A stretch of 5,785 nucleotides of DNA, from positions 1 to 5,785 of the forward strand of contig JAGHCC010000100.1 in the NCBI GenBank assembly GCA_021160685.1, in the 5' to 3' direction. Positions 1 to 5,430 of the stretch are shown piece after piece. The stretch comes from Desulfobulbaceae bacterium (GTDB taxonomy: Bacteria; Desulfobacterota; Desulfobulbia; Desulfobulbales; SURF-16). Below the pieces are notes generated by a model. That model was given only the letters and a program-made list of their open reading frames with translations, did no database searches and had not been told where the DNA came from. The translations under genes and the position numbers were made by a program. Position 1 is the first letter of the stretch. Each line of letters begins with the position of its first letter.

Positions 1-88
1 ATGCTTTCCGGTAGTTTGAAAAGCGTTGTTCCCAGCGGATATTTTTGTTTCCGTGATGCATGGTTTGGGTGTTTGGCTGATGGTTCAT
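1..88 (-). CDS. Second HI0074-like HEPN / nucleotidyltransferase substrate-binding protein (partial, N-terminus only)
   Basis: A minus-strand reading frame opens just after the stop of the upstream HEPN gene and runs off the window at base 1. From the ATG at 59-61 it reads MHHGNKNIRWEQRFSNYRKA. An in-frame ATG at 86-88 would add nine residues (MNHQPNTQT). The segment NIRWEQRFSNYRKA matches what I know as the opening of HI0074-family proteins, which usually begin with an (I)RWxQRFxNYxKA stretch forming the first helix. Neither ATG has a clear Shine-Dalgarno sequence, so the start is open. The gap to the preceding stop (104-106) is 15 or 42 bases, so it is probably in the same operon. The RX4HXY active-site motif, if present, lies outside the window. 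The call rests on about 14 residues. Confidence 0.6.
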   Translation of the reverse strand, partial: MNHQPNTQTMHHGNKNIRWEQRFSNYRKA

Positions 89-103
89 GGATGAGTTGGC
101 GTT

Positions 104-496
104 TCAAGTCGCCTTGTGCATTGCGTCAAGCCAGTGTTGCATAAGGCCGGCGTAATCCGCAAGGTGGCAATATATTCCTTCGGCCACCCCTTCGTGGTAG
201 GTATGCGATGTCAGATTACGATCATCCACCATTTTAAGACCGAGCTGTGTCTGGTTTTCGGTTAAAATGTCTACCTGGAAGCAGGAGCGGATGACTTTTT
301 TGGGTGATGCTGCTTCAATGCCTTCAATTCGCGTAAGGTAAGTTTTCGCGGCTTTCCATGTTGCCTCAAATGTATATTCAAACCGTTGTATGGCTGCGTC
401 TCTGTGGATGATGGGGATATTTTCCTGGCCGATAAGCTCCTGCAGAGTTTTCAAGGCGCTACAGGCCGTATCAAGTTTTTCTGTTAACTTGTCCAT
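104..496 (-). CDS. hepT: HepT-like HEPN-domain protein, HI0074 family (probable toxin of a MNT-HEPN toxin-antitoxin pair)
   Basis: The protein has 130 residues, the usual size of HI0074-type nucleotidyltransferase substrate-binding proteins, and looks all-helical. Two family signatures are visible: IQRFEYTFEATWK at residues 36-48, and DDRNLTSHTY at 91-100. The latter contains a complete RX4HXY motif (R93, H98, Y100). In characterised HEPN toxins R and H form the RNase site, and the motif tyrosine is the residue that the cognate MntA AMPylates to silence the toxin. Y100 is therefore the expected modification site here. The ATG at 494-496 lies inside the end of the upstream nucleotidyltransferase gene (13-base overlap), so expression is probably translationally coupled. 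The Shine-Dalgarno sequence is poor, which fits coupling. Toxicity is inferred: some HI0074 proteins have only been described structurally, as nucleotidyltransferase partners. Confidence 0.85.
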   Translation of the reverse strand: MDKLTEKLDTACSALKTLQELIGQENIPIIHRDAAIQRFEYTFEATWKAAKTYLTRIEGIEAASPKKVIRSCFQVDILTENQTQLGLKMVDDRNLTSHTYHEGVAEGIYCHLADYAGLMQHWLDAMHKAT

Positions 497-816
497 TTTT
501 TGCCATTATTGATGACATTGTTCTTAAACGTCTTTGAAGCCTGTTCCAGGTCGATAAGGTCAACAGTGTAAGGAACAGTGCTTTCTTCCAGGTTTTCACG
601 AATGGAGCTTAACACGCCGGCTGGCAGAGATTCCAGGGGGTCCACTCCTATATCCACATCCGATCCCGGCATCGCATCACCGGTTGCCCTGGAGCCAAAA
701 AGATAAACTTTTGTTTTGTAGGGCCGTAATCCTGCAAGGACTATTTTTTTGATAACAGCCAGGAAGTCGTCAGTTGAATTTCTATTCGCGTTACTGCCAG
801 CTGCTGACATCTTCAT
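484..816 (-). CDS. mntA: MntA-like minimal nucleotidyltransferase (MNT domain), probable antitoxin partner of the HEPN protein
   Basis: This is a small DNA-polymerase-beta-fold nucleotidyltransferase. With the start at 814-816 it has 110 residues, close to HI0073-type proteins. The GSX10DXD signature is intact: G41-S42, ten residues, then D53-V-D55, in FGSRATGDAMPGSDVD. A third acidic residue follows in VDLIDL (D86). These residues bind the two catalytic metals and ATP. In MntA-HepT (type VII) systems the enzyme transfers AMP to the HEPN toxin tyrosine and so neutralises it. The frame stays open upstream to an ATG at 880-882, but those extra 22 residues are antisense-free overlap with gspG and do not look like the family. 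The ATG at 814-816 has GGTGA eight bases upstream (825-829) and is preferred. A second in-frame ATG lies at 808-810. The gene overlaps gspG by 26 bases and the HEPN gene by 13. Confidence 0.87.
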   Translation of the reverse strand: MKMSAAGSNANRNSTDDFLAVIKKIVLAGLRPYKTKVYLFGSRATGDAMPGSDVDIGVDPLESLPAGVLSSIRENLEESTVPYTVDLIDLEQASKTFKNNVINNGKKWTS

Positions 817-1231
817 TTTCTTTGTCACCGCCGGACTGGTTGTCGGCTCCATAGGAATAAATATCAACCTCGCCATTTTCACCGGGAAATTGGTAGATGT
901 AGGGGTTGCCCCAAGGGTCGTTCGGGAGAGCTTTGGTCAGATAGGGGCCATCCCATTTTTCTTCACCGGGGTTTACCACCAGAGCATCCAGGCCTGCCTG
1001 CTGGGAGGGGTAATGGCCAATGTCAAGACGGTAAGCGTCAAGTGTGGCCATGAGCATTTCGATCTGAGTCTTGGCTGTTTTCTGTTTGGCCATTCCCAGT
1101 TTTTTAAACAGATTCGGGCCGACAAACGAGGCAATCAGTCCCAGGATCACCATCACGATCATCAGTTCAATTAAAGAAAAACCTTTTTGGCCGCCTTGTC
1201 GGGTCACTCTTTTTTTTAGTCGTTTCTTCAT
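791..1231 (-). CDS. gspG: Type II secretion system major pseudopilin GspG
   Basis: Major pseudopilin of the type II secretion system, which builds the periplasmic pseudopilus that pushes folded proteins through the outer membrane. With the start at 1229-1231 it has 146 residues: a basic leader of 17 residues (MKKRLKKRVTRQGGQKG), the prepilin-peptidase site G17/F18-S-L-I-E with glutamate at mature position 5 (E22), then a hydrophobic helix (about 18-38, ending near GPNLF). The globular part has the GspG hallmarks: YPSQQAGLDALV (74-85), GPYL (95-98), PNDPWGNPY (103-111), and an acidic tail GADNQSGGDKENEDVSSW that fits the C-terminal calcium-binding loop. The frame extends to an ATG at 1256-1258, but AACAGG six bases before the ATG at 1229-1231 favours the shorter form. 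No other gsp gene is in the window. It lies downstream of mltG, and its 3' end overlaps the nucleotidyltransferase gene. Confidence 0.92.
   Translation of the reverse strand: MKKRLKKRVTRQGGQKGFSLIELMIVMVILGLIASFVGPNLFKKLGMAKQKTAKTQIEMLMATLDAYRLDIGHYPSQQAGLDALVVNPGEEKWDGPYLTKALPNDPWGNPYIYQFPGENGEVDIYSYGADNQSGGDKENEDVSSWQ
825..829 (-). promoter_or_regulatory. Probable ribosome binding site of the nucleotidyltransferase gene
   Basis: On the minus strand the sequence GGTGA, part of the extended anti-anti-Shine-Dalgarno GGAGGTGA, stands eight bases before the ATG at 814-816, inside the gspG coding region. It favours this start over the longer ATG at 880-882. Confidence 0.4.
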
Positions 1232-1237
1232 GTGTAA

Positions 1238-1243
1238 CCTGTT
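1238..1243 (-). promoter_or_regulatory. Ribosome binding site deciding the gspG start
   Basis: AACAGG on the minus strand stands six bases before the ATG at 1229-1231. The alternative ATG at 1256-1258 is preceded only by an A/T-rich stretch with no purine-rich motif, so the shorter protein with a normal-length pseudopilin leader is preferred. Confidence 0.5.
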
Positions 1244-1278
1244 GTTTGTATTCTGCATTTAAAAATGAATGAGTTTTT

Positions 1279-1381
1279 GTAATTTCTCAATAAGTGGTGG
1301 CAACCTATAAAAAAATCCCCCTCAATCCCCCTTTAATAAAGGGGGAGGTTGTCGGTATACCACCACTTATTGAGAAATTAC
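1279..1381. repeat. Palindromic MITE-like repeat, copy 1 (perfect terminal arms)
   Basis: A 103-bp element with perfect 22-bp terminal inverted arms (1279-1300 and 1360-1381; the left arm begins gtaatttctcaataag). Inside are a run of seven A, a direct doublet atccccct at 1315-1322 and 1325-1332, and a 9-bp hairpin (tcccccttt at 1326-1334, loop aat, aaaggggga at 1338-1346). The flanking bases gagttttt (1271-1278) and gatttttt (1382-1389) match at seven of eight positions and could be a target duplication, though they are T-rich. It has no coding capacity. It lies 12 bases beyond the mltG stop and before gspG. A second copy in the same orientation lies at 2501-2602. This looks like a non-autonomous mobile or REP-type element; the family is not identified. 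Confidence 0.85.
1309..1346 (-). terminator. Possible intrinsic terminator after mltG (inside repeat copy 1)
   Basis: Read on the minus strand, TCCCCCTTT / AAAGGGGGA forms a stable hairpin. A second GGGGGA follows it and then seven T. The C run can pair with either G run, and pairing with the second puts the T run directly after the stem, as in Rho-independent terminators. It would separate mltG from gspG transcription. Activity is inferred from the fold only. Confidence 0.35.
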
Positions 1382-1393
1382 GATTTTTTTACC

Positions 1394-2431
1394 TTATTTC
1401 CTCTGAAAACGGTACACCGCCCGATTATGCTCCGTCAAGGTTTTTGAGAAATAATGACTGCCGTCATTGCGGGAGACAAAATAGAGAAACGATCCCTTCT
1501 CCGGCTGAAGAACCGCTGCCAGGGCCGCCCGACCCGGACTGCAGATAGGCCCGGCAGGCAATCCTTTGATCATATAGGTATTGTAGGGTGATGGGGTTCG
1601 CAGATCTTTCCTGGTCAGGTTGCCGTCAAAATTTTTGAGGCCGTAGATCACGGTTGGGTCAGTCTGTAAACGCATTTTGCGTTTCAGGCGGTTAAAAAAT
1701 ACGGATGCGATTTTGGCCCTTTCCTCCGGCAATCCGGTCTCCTTCTCAATAATGGACGCCAGGATGACCTGCTGATGGCTGGTCAGACCGGGGTTTGGGG
1801 AGTCCGGCAGCAGGGAATTGATTAATTCCCGCTGGACCTGCCTGAATCGGTCAACCATCATGACAATAATCTCTTCGGCGGATTGCCCTTGAAAAAGATG
1901 ATAGGTGTCCGGAAAAAGATAGCCCTCAAGGCTTGTGGCAGGGATGGAAAATTGGGTGATAAAATCAGGATCACGGCTTAAACGGAGAAAGGTTTCTTTT
2001 TCCACCCAGCCCTCCTTGGACAGGATGTCGCCAATCTGATAGAGATTAGAGCCTTCCGGTATGGTAACCGGGTGATGAAGAATGTCGCCTTTGGCCAGTT
2101 TGCTTAAAACCTGCCTGGGCGTCATCTCTCCGTTGAAACGATATTCTCCGGCGCGCAGGCGGTGTGCCACATCCATGCTTCGGGCCAGCAGCCGGAAACG
2201 GAGATCATCACGAATAATCTTTTTTGAGACGAGGATTTGCTCAATTTGACCCAGGCCGGCCCCGGAAGGCACCAGTAGTTCCACCGACGTATCCGCATCC
2301 AGGGGGCCGGGAGTGTCACCATAGGAGCGGAACCACAAAAATATGGCAAAAAACAGAAAAAGAAAACCGAGAGCGCCAATGAGCAGCCAATAACGGTTAC
2401 CGGGCCGCATTTCTTGTGGGTTTTGGTTCAC
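1394..2431 (-). CDS. mltG: Endolytic murein transglycosylase MltG (YceG-like)
   Basis: MltG is an inner-membrane lytic transglycosylase that cuts nascent peptidoglycan strands internally, releasing them from the synthase and setting glycan chain length. The protein has 345 residues, normal for the family. It has a short cytoplasmic N-terminus, one membrane helix (about 14-34, YWLLIGALGFLFLFFAIFLWF), a LysM-like region (about 47-125), then the YceG catalytic domain. Signatures: ASIIEKETG at 225-233 with the probable catalytic glutamate E229, FFNRLKRKMRLQTDPTVIYG (245-264), SPYNTY (281-286) and GLPAGPICSPG (290-300). The start is GTG at 2429-2431: AGGAG lies six bases upstream, whereas the in-frame ATG at 2408-2410 has no good ribosome binding site. 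It lies 222 bases downstream of lon in the same direction, with palindromic repeats on both sides, so it may be transcribed on its own. Confidence 0.95.
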   Translation of the reverse strand: MNQNPQEMRPGNRYWLLIGALGFLFLFFAIFLWFRSYGDTPGPLDADTSVELLVPSGAGLGQIEQILVSKKIIRDDLRFRLLARSMDVAHRLRAGEYRFNGEMTPRQVLSKLAKGDILHHPVTIPEGSNLYQIGDILSKEGWVEKETFLRLSRDPDFITQFSIPATSLEGYLFPDTYHLFQGQSAEEIIVMMVDRFRQVQRELINSLLPDSPNPGLTSHQQVILASIIEKETGLPEERAKIASVFFNRLKRKMRLQTDPTVIYGLKNFDGNLTRKDLRTPSPYNTYMIKGLPAGPICSPGRAALAAVLQPEKGSFLYFVSRNDGSHYFSKTLTEHNRAVYRFQRK

Positions 2432-2437
2432 CGGCTG

Positions 2438-2442
2438 CTCCT
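2438..2442 (-). promoter_or_regulatory. Ribosome binding site for the mltG GTG start
   Basis: AGGAG on the minus strand is six bases before the GTG at 2429-2431. This is the best-placed Shine-Dalgarno sequence near the gene and is the reason to prefer GTG over the downstream ATG at 2408-2410. Confidence 0.65.
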
Positions 2443-2500
2443 GGCCAGAGGTTTTCGTAAATTTGTTACTCTCGGTGAACGGTTACGATCAAACAAAGGC

Positions 2501-2602
2501 GTAACTTTTCAATATATGGCGGCAATTTATAAAAAATCCCCCTCAATCCCCCTTTAATAAAGGGGGAGGTTGGCGGTATGCCACCATTTATTGAGAAGTG
2601 GT
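2501..2602. repeat. Palindromic MITE-like repeat, copy 2 (degenerate arms)
   Basis: Second copy of the element at 1279-1381, in the same orientation and one base shorter (six A instead of seven in the internal run). The core from the A run through both CCCCCT units to agggggaggttg is otherwise identical, including the 9-bp hairpin (2547-2555 / 2559-2567, loop aat). The outer arms (2501-2522 and 2581-2602) pair at only 16 of 22 positions, against 22 of 22 in copy 1. It fills most of the 222-base space between lon and mltG. I see no target duplication directly at its ends. Confidence 0.8.
2531..2567 (-). terminator. Possible intrinsic terminator after lon (inside repeat copy 2)
   Basis: This is the same inner hairpin as in copy 1. 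On the minus strand a C-run/G-run stem is followed by a second GGGGGA and then six T. It is placed 87 bases beyond the lon stop and about 100 bases before the mltG start, so it could end the lon transcript. Inferred from the fold only. Confidence 0.35.
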
Positions 2603-2653
2603 ATTATTCATATGGGCGATAAATTGCCCTTAACTCTGAACAGTTACGAGAAG

Positions 2654-5035
2654 TTACACAAAGGCTTTGGCTAGAATCTGATCTATATTCTTAACCGGTA
2701 TGAACTTTAATTTGTTGCGTAGTTCTTTCGGAATTTCCACCAGATCCTTCCGGTTGTGTTCAGGTATAATTATGGTTTTGATATTGGCCCGCAGGGCGGC
2801 CAGGGCTTTTTCTTTCAAGCCGCCGATGGGCAGCACTCTTCCTCTCAGGGTGATTTCGCCGGTCATGGCCAGATCGTTTTTAATTTTTCTTCCGGAAAGC
2901 GCCGAATATAAGGCCGTAGCAATGGTGACCCCGGCCGAGGGACCATCCTTGGGAATTGCGCCGGCCGGCACATGGATATGGACATCAATGTCATCAAAAT
3001 AGTTCTCATCAAGGCCCAGTTTTGATAGGCGCGAACGACAAACACTCATGGCGGCCTGGCCTGATTCCTTCATCACGTCACCGAGTTGACCGGTCATGGT
3101 TAAGCCGCCTTTTCCTTTGAAGAGAGAAACCTCGATATAGAGAATCTCACCGCCTACTTCCGTCCAGGCCAGGCCGGTCGCCAGACCCGGCTGATCAATG
3201 GTGTCCAGTTCCGCTTCGGGCAGAAAGTCCGGAGGGCCGAGATATTTGCTTAAAGTCCTGCTGGAAATGACATAGGGCCCCTTAGCGCCTTCGGCAATTT
3301 TTCGGGCCACCTTGCGGCAGATTGAACCAATTTTGCGCTCCAGGCCGCGCAGGCCGGCCTCCCTGGTGTAATGGGTGATGATATAATTGAGAGTTTCATC
3401 ATTGAGTTTGAGATGTTTTTTCCGTATGCCGTTTTCCTTGATCTGTCTGGGCAGCAAGTAGCGTCTGGCTATGACAACTTTTTCCTCGAGGGTATAGCCG
3501 GACAACCTGATCACTTCCATTCTGTCAAGCAATGGGGATGGAATAGTGTCCGACATATTTGCCGTGGTAATAAACATCACCTTTGAAAGGTCAAAGGGCA
3601 TGTTCAGATAATGGTCGGAAAATGCAAAATTTTGTTCCGGATCGAGGATTTCAAGCAGGGCTGAAGAAGGATCCCCCCGGTAATCAGATCCGACTTTGTC
3701 AATCTCATCCATCATGAAAACCGGATTATTTGTTCCTGTGGTTTTCAGACCCTGGATGATGCGGCCGGGCATGGCGCCGATATAGGTGCGCCGATGACCG
3801 CGGATTTCAGCCTCGTCCCGCATGCCGCCCAGGGAGAGACGATGGAACTTCCTGCCCATGGCCCGGGCAATGGATTGACCTAGAGAGGTTTTGCCGACCC
3901 CGGGGGGACCGACAAAGCAGAGAATCGGTCCCTTGGTGGACTTGTTCAGTTTGCGCACTGCCAGGTATTCGAGAATTCTTTCCTTGATCTTGTCAAGGCC
4001 GTAATGGTCGGCGTCCAGCACTTTTTTGGCGTTTTTCAGGTCGAGCCGGTCCTTGGAGCTTTTTTTCCATGGTAGATCAAGGATCCATTCCAGGTAGGTT
4101 CGGATCAGGGCTGCCTCTGACGAGTCAGGATGCATCATGTCAAGGCGTTTTAACTGTTTCAGACTCTCATCCTTGACCTTAGCCGGCATCTTGGTTTTGG
4201 TCAGTTTTTCTCGAAGCTCATCGATTTCCTGGGTTTTGTCGTCAATTTCACCCAGTTCCTTTTTCAGGGCCTGGAGCTGTTCACGGAGGAAATATTCCCG
4301 CTGGGTCCGCCCCATCTCCTCCTTGGCCTCAGATTGAATCTTGGCCTGCATGGTGGAGACTTCAAGTTCCTTATGCAGGAAGTCAGCGATTTTTCTCAAG
4401 CGTTCAATCGCATCAATCGTCTCCAGAACAGATTGAGATTCTTCTGTTTTCAGGCGGAGATTCGAGACCACGAGGTCAGCCAGTCGACCTGGTTCGTCGA
4501 TATCATTCAAAATCGCCATGAGTTCGGCTGACATGATGCCTTTAAGTGACAGGATTTTTTCGGTCTTTTCCCGGACCGTCCGCATCAGGGCCTCAATCTC
4601 AACCGGATCGCCTTTCCCCTCTTTTTCCTCAAGCAATTTGATGCGGGTCATAAAAAATGGATCCTGCTGGAGAGTTTCCTCAATTCGGGCCTTGTGTAAT
4701 GCCTGAACCAGCACTTTTAATCGGCCGTCAGGTAATTTCAGGGTCCTCATGATCATACAGACCATTCCTACCTGGTAAACATCGTCAGGACCGGGTTCAT
4801 CAATTGCCGATTCTTTCTGGGTTGTCAGCAGAATCAGCTTGTCTTTTGTCAGGGCCTCCTGAATTGCGCTCACCGAGGCAGGCCTGCCGACGAAAAGAGG
4901 GATAATCATATAATTAAAAACTACCACATCACGAACCGCCATCATCGGCAGCACTTCGGGGATATCTTTCTCTTCTACTTCTGAAAATTCACCCATTCCA
5001 AGTCCATAAGAATCACCTTCCACAGTGACCTCCAT
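2654..5035 (-). CDS. lon: ATP-dependent endopeptidase Lon (LonA type)
   Basis: Cytoplasmic AAA+ serine protease that unfolds and degrades misfolded and regulatory proteins. The protein has 793 residues (E. coli Lon has 784). Domains in order: N-terminal LAN substrate-binding domain (about 28-220), coiled-coil linker (about 225-300, with REYFLREQLQALKKELGE), AAA+ module (about 340-590) and C-terminal protease domain (about 610-793). Visible motifs: Walker A GPPGVGKTS (376-384), Walker B VFMMDEID (439-446), sensor-1 asparagine in TTAN (N493), probable sensor-2 arginine in REAGLRGLER (R563). The serine-lysine dyad is S700 in PKDGPSAG and K743 in GGLKEKAL, with the same 43-residue spacing as E. 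coli S679/K722. All key residues are present. The start is uncertain: ATG at 5033-5035 has no upstream ribosome site, while GTG at 5021-5023 (789 residues) has a strong one. Confidence 0.98.
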   Translation of the reverse strand: MEVTVEGDSYGLGMGEFSEVEEKDIPEVLPMMAVRDVVVFNYMIIPLFVGRPASVSAIQEALTKDKLILLTTQKESAIDEPGPDDVYQVGMVCMIMRTLKLPDGRLKVLVQALHKARIEETLQQDPFFMTRIKLLEEKEGKGDPVEIEALMRTVREKTEKILSLKGIMSAELMAILNDIDEPGRLADLVVSNLRLKTEESQSVLETIDAIERLRKIADFLHKELEVSTMQAKIQSEAKEEMGRTQREYFLREQLQALKKELGEIDDKTQEIDELREKLTKTKMPAKVKDESLKQLKRLDMMHPDSSEAALIRTYLEWILDLPWKKSSKDRLDLKNAKKVLDADHYGLDKIKERILEYLAVRKLNKSTKGPILCFVGPPGVGKTSLGQSIARAMGRKFHRLSLGGMRDEAEIRGHRRTYIGAMPGRIIQGLKTTGTNNPVFMMDEIDKVGSDYRGDPSSALLEILDPEQNFAFSDHYLNMPFDLSKVMFITTANMSDTIPSPLLDRMEVIRLSGYTLEEKVVIARRYLLPRQIKENGIRKKHLKLNDETLNYIITHYTREAGLRGLERKIGSICRKVARKIAEGAKGPYVISSRTLSKYLGPPDFLPEAELDTIDQPGLATGLAWTEVGGEILYIEVSLFKGKGGLTMTGQLGDVMKESGQAAMSVCRSRLSKLGLDENYFDDIDVHIHVPAGAIPKDGPSAGVTIATALYSALSGRKIKNDLAMTGEITLRGRVLPIGGLKEKALAALRANIKTIIIPEHNRKDLVEIPKELRNKLKFIPVKNIDQILAKAFV
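5028..5033 (-). promoter_or_regulatory. Strong Shine-Dalgarno sequence overlapping the annotated lon start
   Basis: GGAGGT on the minus strand begins with the G of the first lon ATG and ends four bases before an in-frame GTG (5021-5023), five counting from GGAGG. Upstream of the ATG there is no purine-rich motif (the sequence is gatgttgcaaaaat). Initiation at the GTG, shortening Lon by four residues, is therefore at least as likely. Confidence 0.5.
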
Positions 5036-5133
5036 ATTTTTGCAACATCATTTCGTTACGCTGAATAACAAAGGAAATGGTGTTTTTATTTGTTTTTTTA
5101 CCTTCAGCACATCTGACCAATTAAAGTGTATCA

Positions 5134-5162
5134 AAATTAAACATAGAACAAGATGAAGTCAA
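5134..5162 (-). promoter_or_regulatory. Candidate lon promoter (sigma-70-like, weak)
   Basis: On the minus strand TTGACT (5157-5162, five of six matches to TTGACA) is followed after 17 bases by TAATTT (5134-5139, three of six matches to TATAAT), about 100 bases before the lon start. I looked for a heat-shock sigma-32 pair (CTTGAAA with CCCCATNT) and a CIRCE palindrome, and found neither. AT-rich sequence makes chance matches common. Confidence 0.25.
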
Positions 5163-5216
5163 GGGTGGGATAACAGGCTAAATTCCATAACTTTTTTTAT
5201 CCATTTAAAAATCAGC

Positions 5217-5245
5217 TTGAACATATAATAAAATTGAACCATAGT
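5217..5245 (+). promoter_or_regulatory. Candidate promoter for the divergent beta-helix gene (weak)
   Basis: TTGAAC (5217-5222) and CATAGT (5240-5245), 17 bases apart, each match the sigma-70 consensus at four of six positions. The implied leader would be about 180 bases. The rest of the 5036-5430 intergenic region is AT-rich. Beyond a short hairpin at 5323-5337 and the two weak promoter candidates, I see no gene, RNA or repeat in it. Confidence 0.2.
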
Positions 5246-5413
5246 GCCCACATATTGAATGTCGAAGTGTGATCAATTGCACTGAAGACTGCTCATCAAC
5301 GGCTGATAGGAATGAAACAGGCCCAGTTGTCGACTGGAAGCTTTTTTGAAATTTGCAGGTGCTTATGTCCATCCCCTGAACGCTGGAATTATGCGTTTTT
5401 TTAAGGACTTGTC

Positions 5414-5420
5414 AGGAGAG
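5414..5420 (+). promoter_or_regulatory. Ribosome binding site of the divergent gene
   Basis: AGGAGAG precedes the ATG at 5431 by ten bases. The spacing is somewhat long but usable, and there is no other in-frame ATG between the upstream stop at 5377 and 5431. Confidence 0.5.
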
Positions 5421-5430
5421 AAATTCACTT

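Noticed and set aside
817..882. N-terminal extension of the nucleotidyltransferase to the ATG at 880-882
   Set aside because: The extra 22 residues lie over gspG coding sequence and do not fit the family length, and the ATG at 814-816 has a plausible ribosome site.
749..1174. Plus-strand open frame of 141 codons opposite gspG and the nucleotidyltransferase
   Set aside because: It is antisense to two genes with clear family motifs and shows no domain signature of its own.
1315..1346. Short CCCCCT direct repeats as a CRISPR-like or tandem array
   Set aside because: There are only two units two bases apart, with no spacers. They are part of the palindromic element.
1294..1548. Plus-strand open frame of 84 codons
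   Set aside because: It begins inside the palindromic repeat and continues antisense to the mltG 3' end. The sequence is low in meaning and proline-rich.
2122..2379. Minus-strand open frame of 85 codons inside mltG
   Set aside because: It is an out-of-frame shadow of the mltG N-terminal region, whose real frame carries the membrane helix and motifs.
2614..2629. gggc...gccc inverted repeat after lon as a terminator
   Set aside because: The stem is short, with a mismatch on the minus strand, and no T run follows.
104..5035. Functional link between lon and the toxin-antitoxin pair (Lon degrading the antitoxin)
   Set aside because: Lon degrades antitoxins in classic type II systems, but MNT antitoxins act as enzymes, and the genes are more than 1.8 kb apart with mltG and gspG in between. 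Proximity alone is not evidence.
5323..5337. Small hairpin ccagt-tgtcg-actgg followed by six T as a terminator
   Set aside because: The stem is only 5 bp and there is no upstream plus-strand gene to end. It is probably chance.
5036..5430. Heat-shock promoter, CIRCE operator or riboswitch in the lon upstream region
   Set aside because: I found no sigma-32 pair, no CIRCE palindrome and no recognisable riboswitch core.
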